Source: Duganella callida (GTDB taxonomy: Bacteria; Pseudomonadota; Gammaproteobacteria; Burkholderiales; Burkholderiaceae_D). Taken from it: a stretch of 64,000 bases of DNA. The position numbers and the translations under genes were made by a program. The notes under the pieces were generated by a model. The model was not told where the DNA came from and made no database searches. It was given only the letters and a program-made list of their open reading frames with translations. The DNA lies in contig NZ_SPVG01000129.1 in assembly GCF_004614165.1 (NCBI RefSeq), positions 1 through 64,000 on the forward strand, given 5' to 3'. Below are positions 7,799 to 17,714 of this stretch, one piece after another (position 1 is the first letter of the stretch; every line of letters starts with the position of its first letter).

Positions 7799-8937
7799 TC
7801 GGCCAGCTGCGACAGGATCCGATACGCCGCCTGGATACGCGCCGGGATGGGGTAGTTCCGGTTCGCCAGGATCACGATGCCGATCTTCTTCTCCGGTACA
7901 AACGCCACATAGGAACTGAAGCCGTTCGTCGCACCGGTTTTGTTGAACCAGGTGGCGGCCGGTGCCTGTACTGGCGGCGTCAGACGCGTGGCCGGGTTGA
8001 GCTGCCGGCTCATGGTGTTGGAATTGCCGTCCTGTAGCTGTTCCAGCGCGACCGGATAAGCGTATTGTTCCCAGCCCAGTCCCTGCACCATGCCGCGGAT
8101 GCGGAAGTAGCCGACGTGCGTGCCTTCGATCGCCCGGCGCAGCGTAGCATCCAGTTGGCCCGGATCGATTTGCGCCTGCACGTAGCGGATCATGTCCGCA
8201 CTGCTGGAGCGCACGCCGTAGGCTTCCACCGAAAACAGGTCGTCGCGCATGCGTGTCGGCTTGTTGCCGTCGTTGTAGCCCCAGGCATAATCCGGCAGCG
8301 CGCTTTGCGGCATGCGGATGTAGGTGTGCTGCATGCCCAGCCTGGGCAGGATCTGTTTTTCGATCACGTCGGCCGGGGCTTCCTTCAATGCCAGACCGGC
8401 CAGATGGCCGAACATGCCCAGGCTGGGATTGGAATACTGGCGCATCTGGCCTGGCGTCGCCTTCGGTTTGAAGTTGCGGAAGTAGGACAGCATGTGCTGC
8501 TCGTCATTGCTCACCGCCTCCGGGAATTGCAACGGCAGGCCGCCGGCGGTGTAGGTGCCGAAATTGAGCACCGTCGCCTGATCGAGCGCGCTGCCTTTCA
8601 GCTGCGGCATGTAGCGGCCCGGATGATCGTCCAGCGACAGCTTGCCCTGCACCAGCGCATATGCGGCCATGGTGGCGGTGAAGGTCTTGCTGACGGAGCC
8701 CAGCTCGAACAGCGTGTTCTCGCTGACTGGCGTGCCGTCCTGCCTGGAGGCGACGCCGTAGCTGAAGTAGGAAGGCTTGCCATCGACCGTGATGGCGACG
8801 GCGATGCCGGGAACATCGTATTTCTTCAGCAGCGGCTGGATGGCCTGGTCGACGACGGTGCGCAGGTCGGCGGCAAATGCAACGGATGTGCAGCAGCATG
8901 CTGCGATGGCGATTGCCAGGCGGCTCGGTAGGGACAT
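7780..8937 (-). CDS. ampC: Class C (AmpC-type) beta-lactamase
   Basis: A 385-residue serine beta-lactamase with an N-terminal signal peptide cleaved near AFA-ADL. The active-site motifs are complete: S81-V-S-K84, Y168-S-N170 and K333-T-G335. The periplasmic enzyme hydrolyses cephalosporins and penicillins. AGAGG lies just before the ATG. It follows the BlaR1-like sensor gene by 18 bases on the same strand, so the two probably share a transcript. No divergent ampR is present, which is unusual for an AmpC gene. Confidence 0.95.
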   Translation of the reverse strand: MSLPSRLAIAIAACCCTSVAFAADLRTVVDQAIQPLLKKYDVPGIAVAITVDGKPSYFSYGVASRQDGTPVSENTLFELGSVSKTFTATMAAYALVQGKLSLDDHPGRYMPQLKGSALDQATVLNFGTYTAGGLPLQFPEAVSNDEQHMLSYFRNFKPKATPGQMRQYSNPSLGMFGHLAGLALKEAPADVIEKQILPRLGMQHTYIRMPQSALPDYAWGYNDGNKPTRMRDDLFSVEAYGVRSSSADMIRYVQAQIDPGQLDATLRRAIEGTHVGYFRIRGMVQGLGWEQYAYPVALEQLQDGNSNTMSRQLNPATRLTPPVQAPAATWFNKTGATNGFSSYVAFVPEKKIGIVILANRNYPIPARIQAAYRILSQLADQSTRK

Positions 8938-8955
8938 GTTTTCCTCTGGTGGTGG

Positions 8956-10707
8956 TTAAAGCTTGTCGAGCTGTGAGGCGACGTCGCGCAGGAAGGCTTG
9001 TTTGACGCGCAGGCCGGCGTAGGTTTCCTGTCGGTGGTCGAGCATCATGCGGGCGAATACGATGGTGCGCCCGCCCTTGGTGGCCCAGCCGACGTACCAG
9101 CCGTATTGGCGGGTGCCGTCGTCACGGCCGTCGGCCAGTACCGGCGAGGCGGTGCCGGTCTTGCCGTAGATGGTCCAGCCGTTGGACAGCGTCTGCGGGT
9201 GCAGGATGCGGGCGGTCATCTCGTACGCCTTGCCGGAAACTGGCAGCTGGCGGTTGACGATACGACGCATGAATTCGACCTGCTCGGCGGCGGAAATCTG
9301 CAACGACGATTCCACCCACGATTGCGTCAGGCCATTGTGTTTGCCCGCATCGCCGGAGACGTCGCGGTTGCCGTAGCCGAAACCTTCGACGTAGCGCTGG
9401 AAGCGTTCCTCGCCCATGCGCGTCGCCACCTGTTGCGCGTACCACAGCGTGGAGTTGATGATCCAGGTCGATGGATCGGTGTCGGTGCGCCATTCCTCGT
9501 GGTTCCAGGTGGTGTAGCTGGATTTGTAGGGAATCACCGGCGCATGCTCGTCGTGCAGGATACCGCTGTCGTAGCCCATCAGCGCGACCGCGATGTTGAA
9601 GGTCGATGCCGGCGTGGCGCGTTCGTCGCACTGGCCGTCGTAACGCAGGCGCCGGCCACTGGCGGCGTCCACCAGCGCGGTGCATGACAGTTCGCTGGCC
9701 GAGGGCGTGGCCAGCGTCGGCTGGAAGGCGAAGCTGGCTGCCAGCACGGCGGACAGCCCGGCCGCCGCCGCGATGCGCGTCCAGCGGCTGCGCGGTGCGG
9801 CGGCGGGATCGCGGATCAGGGCGATCCGGCCGGCGACGGCGCCGGCGTTGTTGGCGGCGCTGAATGCCAGCGCGGTGGGCAGTGCCTGCTGCTGCAGCCT
9901 CAGTTGCGCCACCAGCGCGGCCGCATAGGCCCGGCGCTGGGCGGGCGGACGGCCTTGCAGCACGTCGCTGTCGCAGCCCAGCTCCTGCGCCCAGGACAAG
10001 CGCTTGCGCAGCAGGCGCATGAAGGGGTTGAACCAGAAGACGGTCTGCAGCAGCAGCCCGGCGCCGGCCCAGTGCAGGTCGCGGCGGCGCAGGTGGGTCA
10101 GCTCGTGTTCGAGGATCAGCTGGCGCTGGGAGGCGTCGAAGTCGCGCAGATGGCGTGGCAGCAGCAACCGCGGTTTCAGCAGGCCAAACAGCATGGGCGA
10201 GATGGGCGCGGCGACCTCGATCAGTTGCACCCCGTCGCCATGGCGCGCATCGCCGGCCGCCGCCAGACCGCGCAGCGCGCGCCCGGCTTGCAGCAGCTGT
10301 ATGGCGGTATAACCCAGGCCGAGCGCGTACACCAGCAGCCAGGCTTGGGCGCCCCATGCTGGCCAGGAGCGTCCGACCGGCGGCTCCGACACGACATTCG
10401 CCGCATTGTCAGGCGCTGGCGCGGCGACGCTGGCGCCTGCGGGCGCGCCGGTGGCGCTCAAGCTTTCGACATCGATCGGCGGCAGCAGGCGCAGACGTTC
10501 GTTCTGCGGCAGCAGCACCAGCACGAAAGCGGCGGCAATGGTGCACTGGCCCGCCAGCCACACCGACCGCTGGGCGGCGACGCCGGGCAGCCAACGGCGG
10601 CACAGCGTCATCACCGCCCACACGGCCGCTCCAGCGGCGACGCAAACGCCGCTGGCCAGCACAAAGCGCAAGGCCAGCAGGTCGATCAAGGTGGGTGAAA
10701 TAGCCAT
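8956..10707 (-). CDS. blaR1: BlaR1-like fusion: M56 membrane metalloprotease plus class D beta-lactamase-like sensor
   Basis: A 583-residue fusion. The N-terminal half has membrane segments (about 10-35, 48-66, 120-140) and the M56 gluzincin motif H201-ELTH-205 with E242 as likely third ligand, then a transmembrane helix at about 311-330. The periplasmic C-terminal half (about 335-583) is class D beta-lactamase-like, with S368-T-F-N371, Y445-G-N and K516-TG. N371 replaces the carboxylated lysine of the S-x-x-K motif (codon AAC). The S-x-V motif is also altered (S419-T-L). BlaR1/MecR1 proteins sense beta-lactams by acylation and cleave the BlaI repressor. No blaI gene adjoins. Confidence 0.9.
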   Translation of the reverse strand: MAISPTLIDLLALRFVLASGVCVAAGAAVWAVMTLCRRWLPGVAAQRSVWLAGQCTIAAAFVLVLLPQNERLRLLPPIDVESLSATGAPAGASVAAPAPDNAANVVSEPPVGRSWPAWGAQAWLLVYALGLGYTAIQLLQAGRALRGLAAAGDARHGDGVQLIEVAAPISPMLFGLLKPRLLLPRHLRDFDASQRQLILEHELTHLRRRDLHWAGAGLLLQTVFWFNPFMRLLRKRLSWAQELGCDSDVLQGRPPAQRRAYAAALVAQLRLQQQALPTALAFSAANNAGAVAGRIALIRDPAAAPRSRWTRIAAAAGLSAVLAASFAFQPTLATPSASELSCTALVDAASGRRLRYDGQCDERATPASTFNIAVALMGYDSGILHDEHAPVIPYKSSYTTWNHEEWRTDTDPSTWIINSTLWYAQQVATRMGEERFQRYVEGFGYGNRDVSGDAGKHNGLTQSWVESSLQISAAEQVEFMRRIVNRQLPVSGKAYEMTARILHPQTLSNGWTIYGKTGTASPVLADGRDDGTRQYGWYVGWATKGGRTIVFARMMLDHRQETYAGLRVKQAFLRDVASQLDKL

Positions 10708-10740
10708 GGAATACTCCGCGTGCGACTGTTGCCACCATTA

Positions 10741-10756
10741 TGCGACAGTTGTCGCA
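10741..10756. promoter_or_regulatory. BlaI-like dyad in the blaR1-ampC promoter region
   Basis: TGCGACA-GT-TGTCGCA is a 16-base near-perfect dyad (7-base arms, 2-base centre) starting 34 bases upstream of the blaR1-like ATG. A half copy, TGCGAC, lies at 10721-10726. The ACA..TGT core resembles operators of BlaI/MecI winged-helix repressors. The bound protein is not encoded in this window. Confidence 0.45.
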
Positions 10757-10830
10757 AGCAGGTCAAGCGCCCTGTCGCTGCCGTTTAAGCGTGCTTCCAT
10801 TTGCTGCCCGACCGATGCCCGGCAGGGCTA

Positions 10831-10844
10831 CCCGCTTGCGCGGG
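10831..10844. repeat. Short REP-like hairpin CCCGC-TTGC-GCGGG
   Basis: A 5-bp stem and 4-base loop with flanks read on the minus strand as GTCGTTCCCGCGCAAGCGGG. This resembles the widely scattered GTCATTCCCGC type palindromes of proteobacterial genomes. It lies just after the aldo/keto reductase stop codon and may serve as its transcript end. Confidence 0.4.
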
Positions 10845-10854
10845 AACGACAGGC

Positions 10855-11832
<978 letters not shown>

Positions 11833-11844
11833 GTTGGCTCCCGA

Positions 11845-13308
11845 TTAGTTGCGCGCCACCCAGTCGATCAGCGCGTCCAGCACGGCGCGTCCGGCGCCGT
11901 TGGCCACGTGTTCGTCGTTGAGGATGCCGACCACGATCACCGGCTGATTACGGGCATCCTGCACATAGCCGGCGATGGCGATGACGCCGTTCAGGCTACC
12001 AGTTTTTATGCGCGCGCGCAGCGCGGCTGGACTGTCCTTGAGGCGGCGGCGCATGGTGCCGTCGGTGGCGGCGATGGGAAGGCTGGACAGGAATTCCGGC
12101 ATCCACAAGCTGTGCAGACCGGCCTGCAGCACGCCGGCCAATTGCGCCGGCGTGGCCCGTTCGACGCGCGACAGGCCGGAGCCGTTGTCCAGCACCAGAC
12201 CATTGCCGTCGATGTTGTGCTGCGCCAGCCAGGCGTGGATGGCGCTTTCGGCGCGCATGGCAGTGCTGGCGGCGTTGCCGTCCGGGGCCAGCGCGCGACT
12301 GCCCAGCGCCGCATCGGCTTCCAGGCTGCCCAGGCTGAGGAACAACATGCGGGCCAGGGTGTTGTCGGATTGCTTGTTGGTGTCGCGCAGGATTTCCGGC
12401 AGCGCGCGCGAGACGTGGTCGGCCAGCAGGCGGGTGTCGGCGGCGGGCGGCGCCTCGGGCGACGGCGGCGCGGCTTCGCGTACTTCGCCGCCGATCGAGC
12501 CGCCCAGCTTGCGCCAGCCGGCCAACAGCAGGCGCGCCAGGTAGTCATGGCTATCGAGGACGTTGACGCTGGTCGTCTTGACGCAGTCCCTGGGGAAGGT
12601 GCCATGCAAAACGACCTCGATGCGGTCGCCGGTGCGGGAGGCCTCCGGCGGGCGCCAGCCGTTTTCCCAGCTGCTGCACGGTGCGTTGATCAATTTCAGT
12701 TCCGAGCGGATGGCAACCTTGTCCAGTTCCGGTGTCATCGCCAGCGACAGCTTGTCGCCGCTGGCGCGCATTTCCACTTTCAGCAGGTTGGTGTTGGCCA
12801 GCAGCGCGTTGGGGATGACGTTGTAATAGGCCCAGGGATATTCGTCGAACGGCGGCTGGCCGACGTCCGGTCTCGCGGGTGTGAACAGCAGGCGGTCCAG
12901 CACGATGTCGCCCTTGATGCGGCGTATGCCCTGGTTGCGCAGCGCTTGCAGCATGTGGGTGATGGCGTCTTCGTTCAGGTCCGCATCGGCGCCGCCTTTC
13001 ACCAGCAGATCGCCCTGCAGCACGCCGTTCACCACCTCGGCGCCGCTGCGCAACTCGGTGCGGCCGCGGAATGCGGGGCCGAGCTGCTCCAGCGCCGTCA
13101 TGGTGGTGAACAGCTTCATGGTGGATGCCGGCTGCATGCTCTGGGTGGCGTTGTGCGACACCAGCAGCGTATCGCCGCGGATGACGACGATGCCGGCCGC
13201 CTGCTGCGGAATGCCGGAAGACTGCATCAGTTGCGCCACCGGTTCCGGCAGCTGCGCACGGGCCGCGCCGGTAGCCAGCAGGGCGGCAAAAATAAGACGA
13301 CGTATCAT
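11845..13308 (-). CDS. dacB: D-alanyl-D-alanine carboxypeptidase/endopeptidase PBP4
   Basis: A 487-residue S13 peptidase (PBP4) with signal peptide ending ATGAARA. Motifs: S-x-x-K in QPASTMKLF, S-D-N in KQSDNTLAR and K-T-G in RIKTGSLNG. It trims terminal D-Ala and cuts cross-links in the periplasm. The start at 13308 (MIRRLIF) gives a clean signal peptide; the longer reading frame adds 13 unlikely residues. It starts one base after the stop of the SpmAB-like gene, indicating an operon. Confidence 0.93.
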   Translation of the reverse strand: MIRRLIFAALLATGAARAQLPEPVAQLMQSSGIPQQAAGIVVIRGDTLLVSHNATQSMQPASTMKLFTTMTALEQLGPAFRGRTELRSGAEVVNGVLQGDLLVKGGADADLNEDAITHMLQALRNQGIRRIKGDIVLDRLLFTPARPDVGQPPFDEYPWAYYNVIPNALLANTNLLKVEMRASGDKLSLAMTPELDKVAIRSELKLINAPCSSWENGWRPPEASRTGDRIEVVLHGTFPRDCVKTTSVNVLDSHDYLARLLLAGWRKLGGSIGGEVREAAPPSPEAPPAADTRLLADHVSRALPEILRDTNKQSDNTLARMLFLSLGSLEADAALGSRALAPDGNAASTAMRAESAIHAWLAQHNIDGNGLVLDNGSGLSRVERATPAQLAGVLQAGLHSLWMPEFLSSLPIAATDGTMRRRLKDSPAALRARIKTGSLNGVIAIAGYVQDARNQPVIVVGILNDEHVANGAGRAVLDALIDWVARN

Positions 13309-13309
13309 G

Positions 13310-14548
13310 TTAGTGGAAGAAGACATAGGCCACCGCGATCGCGGCAATCACGCCGGCGAAATCGGCGATCAGGCCGCAGGAGATCGCGTAGCGCGTCTTG
13401 CGGATGCCGACCGAGCCGAAATACAGCGCGACGATGTAGAAGGTGGTGTCGGCCGAGCCCTGGAACACGCAGGCCAGCCGGCCGACGAAGGAATCGACGC
13501 CATAGGTGCGCATGGTGTCGATCATCATCGCCTTGGCGGCGCTGCCGCTCAAAGGCTTCATCAGCGCGGTCGGCAGCGCCGGCACGAAATCGGTGTTGAC
13601 ACCCAGATGGCCGAACAGCCAGCTGAAACCGTCGACCACGAAGCCGAATACGCCGGCGTTGCGGATCACGCTGATCGCCACCAGCATGCCGACCAGGTAC
13701 GGGATCACGGTGATCGAGGTCTGGATGCCACCTTTGGCGCCTTCGATGAACGCCTCATAGACATTCACCTTCTTGCGCAGCGCACCGATGATGAAACCGG
13801 CGATCACCACGATCAGCACCAGGTTGCTGAACACCTTGGAGACGGTTTCGATTTCGGTCTTGGTCAGATGCTGGGTGAAGTACCAGATCACGCCCGCGAT
13901 GCAGGCGGTGATGCCGCCCAGCCAGCCCATGACCACGCGGTCGAACAGGTTGATGCGCTGGCGGATGGCCACCGCGATGATGCCGGTGACGGTGGCGACG
14001 TAGGTGGCGATCAGGCAGGGAATGAAGATGTCCGAGGGATCGGCCGCGCCCAGGATGGAACGCTGCGCCATGATCGCCAGCGGGATCAGCGTCAGGCCGG
14101 AGGTGTGCAGCACTAGGAACATGATCTGGGCGTCGGTCGGCTCATCCTTGCTGGGGTTAAGGGTCTGCAGGCTTTCCATCGCCTTCAGGCCGAACGGGGT
14201 GGCGGCGTTGTCGAGCCCCAGCAGGTTGGCCGAAAAGTTCATCACCATGTGGCCGGTGGCCGGATGCTGCTTCGGCACGCCGGGGAAGATGCGCGAGAAG
14301 AAGGGGGAAATCACGCGCGCCAGCAGGTCGATGGCGCCGGCCTTTTCGCCGATGTTCATGATGCCCAGCCAGAGCGTCATCACGCCGGCCAGCGGCAGCG
14401 CGATGTCCATCACGCCGGATTTGGCCGAGTCGAAGGTGCCGTCGATGATGCGCTTGAAAATTTCCGTGTCGCCCAGGAAAAGGAACTGTGCCAGCGCGGC
14501 CAGGAAGCCGACCAGGAAAAAACCGGACCAGATGTAGTTGAGCGACAT
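13310..14548 (-). CDS. Fused SpmA-SpmB family nucleoside-recognition (Gate) membrane protein
   Basis: A 412-residue membrane protein that joins SpmA-like (about 1-200) and SpmB-like (about 215-412) halves, each with the Gate/nucleoside recognition fold. SpmA-type text includes NFSANLLGLDNAATPFGLKAM; SpmB-type text includes RLACVFQGSADTTFYIVALYFG. In Bacillus, spmA and spmB act in spore core dehydration and sit beside dacB. Here the order spmAB-dacB is kept in a presumed non-sporulating Gram-negative. Transport or channel function is unproven. The start at 14548 was chosen at the first hydrophobic Met. Confidence 0.88.
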   Translation of the reverse strand: MSLNYIWSGFFLVGFLAALAQFLFLGDTEIFKRIIDGTFDSAKSGVMDIALPLAGVMTLWLGIMNIGEKAGAIDLLARVISPFFSRIFPGVPKQHPATGHMVMNFSANLLGLDNAATPFGLKAMESLQTLNPSKDEPTDAQIMFLVLHTSGLTLIPLAIMAQRSILGAADPSDIFIPCLIATYVATVTGIIAVAIRQRINLFDRVVMGWLGGITACIAGVIWYFTQHLTKTEIETVSKVFSNLVLIVVIAGFIIGALRKKVNVYEAFIEGAKGGIQTSITVIPYLVGMLVAISVIRNAGVFGFVVDGFSWLFGHLGVNTDFVPALPTALMKPLSGSAAKAMMIDTMRTYGVDSFVGRLACVFQGSADTTFYIVALYFGSVGIRKTRYAISCGLIADFAGVIAAIAVAYVFFH

Positions 14549-14664
14549 TGCGGATTTTTTTTCAGTGGTGACTTGCAGAGTATAGCGGATGCGCCCTCGC
14601 GCAACTGGCCCGATCTGGACGTTGACGCACACTGACCGCCGGCTTCCCGGCGTACAATGGAGGG

Positions 14665-15579
14665 ATGAGACTATTCAATCGCAGGGCGCTCGCCTATGTG
14701 GCGATGCACCCGATGGACTTCACACTGCAATGCCTCAAGGGTTTCCGCGCCAACCAGGGTTTGCTGCTGGCGGGGGCGGTGGCGTATTACTCGCTGCTTT
14801 CCATCGTGCCCCTGCTGATGCTGGTGGTGGTGGCGCTGTCGCATGTGATCGACCAGGACGAACTGCTGCGCACCGTGGCGCGTTACCTGAACTGGCTGGT
14901 GCCGGGGCAGTCCACGCCCATCGTCGGTGAGGTCGCGCATTTCATCGAGCACCGCGATCTGGTGAGCGGAGTGCTGCTGGTGTCGATGGTGTTTTTCAGC
15001 TCACTGGCGTTCACGGTGCTGGAAAATGCGATGTGCGTGATCTTCAAGCACCGGGTGGCGATACGGCGCCGGCATTTCCTGATTTCCGCGCTGATGCCCT
15101 ACTGTTACATCCTGTCGCTGGGCGCGGGCATGCTGATCGTCACGCTGGTGGCCGGCAGTCTGCAGGTGCTGGGCGAGGAGAGCGTGCAGCTGTTCGGCTA
15201 CCGCTGGTCGCTGCACGGCGTGTCGGGGGCGCTGCTGTACCTGCTGGGTCTCGCCGGCGAGGTGCTGGTGCTGTCGTCGATCTACCTGGTGATGCCGGTC
15301 GGGCGGCTGTCGGTGTCGCATGCGCTGATCGGCGGCGTGACGGCGGCGTTGCTGTGGGAAGTGGCGCGCCGCATCCTGGTCTGGTATTTCACCACCTTGT
15401 CGCAGGTGAGCGTGGTGTACGGCTCCATGACCACCGCCATCATCATCATGTTCAGCCTGGAGATCGGTGCCACGCTGCTGCTGTTCGGTGCCCAGGTGAT
15501 TTCCGAATTCGAGCGCGTGGGCCGTGAACGTCCGACCCGCGCGCCCCAGCCGATGACCACCGAAACCGTGCCGAAATAA
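14665..15579 (+). CDS. YihY/BrkB family inner-membrane protein
   Basis: A 304-residue protein of the YihY (formerly RNase BN/BrkB) family with about six transmembrane helices. Family features include AVAYYSLLSIVPLLMLVV near the N-terminus and YGSMTTAIIIMFSLEIGATLLLFGA near the C-terminus. Its biochemical role is not established; an older RNase BN assignment is considered wrong. GGAGGG precedes the ATG. It is divergent from the spmAB-like gene and 68 bases before arsR. Confidence 0.88.
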   Translation: MRLFNRRALAYVAMHPMDFTLQCLKGFRANQGLLLAGAVAYYSLLSIVPLLMLVVVALSHVIDQDELLRTVARYLNWLVPGQSTPIVGEVAHFIEHRDLVSGVLLVSMVFFSSLAFTVLENAMCVIFKHRVAIRRRHFLISALMPYCYILSLGAGMLIVTLVAGSLQVLGEESVQLFGYRWSLHGVSGALLYLLGLAGEVLVLSSIYLVMPVGRLSVSHALIGGVTAALLWEVARRILVWYFTTLSQVSVVYGSMTTAIIIMFSLEIGATLLLFGAQVISEFERVGRERPTRAPQPMTTETVPK

Positions 15580-15598
15580 TCTCTTTCAGGTAGTTTAC

Positions 15599-15618
15599 AT
15601 TTCAATGTTATTTGAAAT
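15599..15618. promoter_or_regulatory. Putative ArsR operator
   Basis: ATTTCAA-N6-TTGAAAT is a 7-base-arm inverted repeat in an AT-rich stretch 30 bases upstream of arsR, followed by a further ATATTGAAT half. Position and TTCAA/TTGAA arms fit autorepression by an ArsR protein. Confidence 0.5.
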
Positions 15619-15647
15619 ATTGAATTGTTTACGTTAGCATGAGGCCC

Positions 15648-15968
15648 ATGGATACTCAACAGACTATCGCCGCGCTGGCGGCGTTGGCCCAGGAAAGCCG
15701 GCTGGCGGTGTTCCGCCTGCTGGTCCAGATCGGGCCGGAGGGGCTGGCGGCCAGCAAGATCGGCGAGCAGCTGGCTATTTCACCGTCTTCGCTATCCTTT
15801 CACCTGAAGGAGCTGGTGCATGCGGGTCTGATTACATCGCGCCAGGATGGCCGCTTTGTCATCTATTCGGCGGATACCGATGCGATGTATGGCCTGATCA
15901 GCTTTTTGACTGAAAACTGCTGCGGCGGCAAGCCGTGCGCACCGACCAAGATTAAACGCAAACCATGA
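15648..15968 (+). CDS. arsR: ArsR family metalloregulator
   Basis: A 106-residue winged-helix repressor with ISPSSLSFHLKELVHAGLI as the recognition helix region. A C-terminal pair C-C-G-G-K-P-C in TENCCGGKPCAP is the likely As(III)-binding site, different from the classic CVC motif in the DNA-binding helix. The ATG at 15648 is preferred over an upstream start at 15639. It overlaps arsC by four bases (ATGA), so the ars genes are translationally coupled. Confidence 0.92.
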   Translation: MDTQQTIAALAALAQESRLAVFRLLVQIGPEGLAASKIGEQLAISPSSLSFHLKELVHAGLITSRQDGRFVIYSADTDAMYGLISFLTENCCGGKPCAPTKIKRKP

Positions 15969-16432
15969 ACGTCCTTTTTCTGTGCACCGGCAATTCCTGC
16001 CGTTCCTTGTTGAGTGAAGCAGTGTTTAACCATCTGGCGCCGCCCGGATGGAAGGCATACAGCGCCGGCAGCCAGCCCATGGGCCAGCTGAATCCGCGCG
16101 CGGTGGCGCTGCTGCAGCGCAAAGGCATTTCGACCGAAGGCTATTACAGCAAGTCGTGGAATGCTCTGCCGCTGATACCGGACCTGGTGATCACGGTCTG
16201 CGGCAGCGCGGCCGGCGAGACCTGCCCGGCCTATCTGGGGCCGGTGCTGCGCGCGCACTGGGGCGTGGACGATCCGAGCCACGTGGAGGGCAGCGAGGAA
16301 GAAATCGAGGCGGCGTTCGAGCAGGCCTACCGTATTCTGCGCGCGCGCATCGAGGCTTTCTTCGCCTTGCCGCGCAACGTCGATCTCCGGCCGGAACTCG
16401 ACCGCATCGGCACGCTGGGTGTCAAATGCTGA
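15965..16432 (+). CDS. arsC: Arsenate reductase, LMW-phosphatase type
   Basis: A 155-residue protein of the low-molecular-weight tyrosine phosphatase fold. The N-terminal C-x5-R loop is C7-TGNSC-R13. A further Cys pair occurs in [14 protein letters not shown], as in thioredoxin-coupled ArsC. It would reduce arsenate to arsenite, which ArsB then exports. The stop overlaps the arsB start by seven bases. Confidence 0.92.
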   Translation: MNVLFLCTGNSCRSLLSEAVFNHLAPPGWKAYSAGSQPMGQLNPRAVALLQRKGISTEGYYSKSWNALPLIPDLVITVCGSAAGETCPAYLGPVLRAHWGVDDPSHVEGSEEEIEAAFEQAYRILRARIEAFFALPRNVDLRPELDRIGTLGVKC

Positions 16433-17712
16433 GTGCTTTTCTGATCTTTATCGCCACGCTGGTGCTGGTGATCTGGCAGCCGCGTGGCCTGGGCATAGGC
16501 TGGAGCGCCATGCTGGGCGCGGGCGCCGCGCTGCTGGCGGGCGTGATCCATGCCGGCGATATTCCGGTGGTGTGGCACATCATCTGGAACGCCACGGCGA
16601 CGCTGGTGGCGATCATCGTCACCAGCCTGCTGCTGGACAAGGCCGGCTTCTTCGAATGGGCCGCGCTGCATGTGGCGCGCTGGGGCGGCGGCAGCGGCAG
16701 GCGCCTGTTCATGCTGCTGGTGCTGCTGGGGGCCGTGGTTTCCGGCCTGTTCGCGAACGACAGCGCGGCGCTGATCCTGACGCCGATCGTGATCGCCATG
16801 CTGCAAGCCTTGCGCTTTCCGGCGCGGGCGACGCTGGCCTTCGTGATGGCGGCCGGCTTCGTGGCCGATACCGCCAGCCTGCCGCTGGTGGTGTCCAACC
16901 TGGTGAATATCGTCACCGCCGACTACTTCGGCGTCAGCTTCGCGCGTTACGCGTCGGTGATGGCGCCGGTGAATATCGTCGCGGTCGTGGCGACGCTGGC
17001 AATGCTGATGTGGTTCTTCCGCCGCGATATCCCGGCCGATTACGACATTGCGCAGATCAAGGAGCCGGCATTGGCGATCCACGACCGCCCTACCTTCATC
17101 GCCGGCTGGTGGGTGCTCGGCCTGCTGCTGGTCGGCTTCTTCGTGATCGAGCCGCTGGGGGTGCCGATCTGCGTGGTGGCTGCGGCCGGATCGCTGGTGC
17201 TGCTGATCGTCGCGGCGCGCGGACACCGCATCTCCACGCGTGAAGTGCTGATCAACGCGCCATGGCAGATCGTGATCTTCTCGCTGGGGATGTATCTGGT
17301 GGTGTATGGCCTGCGCAACGCCGGGCTGACGGCGTATCTGACCTCGGCGCTGGACTGGTGCGCGCACTATGGCGTTTGGGGCGCGGCGATGGGCACCGGT
17401 TTCCTCACCGCGATCCTGTCCTCCATCATGAACAACCTGCCGACGGTGCTGATCGGCGCCCTGTCGGTGGATGCGACCACCGCACAAGGCGCGGCACGCG
17501 AGGCGATGATCTACGCGAACGTGATCGGCAGCGACCTCGGTCCCAAGATCACGCCCATCGGCAGTCTGGCCACGCTGCTCTGGCTGCACGTGCTGGCCAA
17601 CAAGGGCACCCGCATCTCCTGGGGCTATTATTTCCGCGTCGGCATCTGCCTCACTTTGCCGGTATTATTCGTGACGTTGGCGGCACTGGCCGTGCGTCTC
17701 AGCGGAGGATAA
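16426..17712 (+). CDS. arsB: ArsB arsenite efflux permease
   Basis: A 428-residue inner-membrane transporter of the ArsB/NhaD superfamily with about 12 helices. The family signature [20 protein letters not shown] and the [21 protein letters not shown] segment are present. It exports As(III) or Sb(III). The start at 16426 gives the expected N-terminus ([12 protein letters not shown]); a longer open frame upstream overlaps arsC out of frame and is not used. Confidence 0.94.
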   Translation: MLSAFLIFIATLVLVIWQPRGLGIGWSAMLGAGAALLAGVIHAGDIPVVWHIIWNATATLVAIIVTSLLLDKAGFFEWAALHVARWGGGSGRRLFMLLVLLGAVVSGLFANDSAALILTPIVIAMLQALRFPARATLAFVMAAGFVADTASLPLVVSNLVNIVTADYFGVSFARYASVMAPVNIVAVVATLAMLMWFFRRDIPADYDIAQIKEPALAIHDRPTFIAGWWVLGLLLVGFFVIEPLGVPICVVAAAGSLVLLIVAARGHRISTREVLINAPWQIVIFSLGMYLVVYGLRNAGLTAYLTSALDWCAHYGVWGAAMGTGFLTAILSSIMNNLPTVLIGALSVDATTAQGAAREAMIYANVIGSDLGPKITPIGSLATLLWLHVLANKGTRISWGYYFRVGICLTLPVLFVTLAALAVRLSGG

Positions 17713-17714
17713 GG

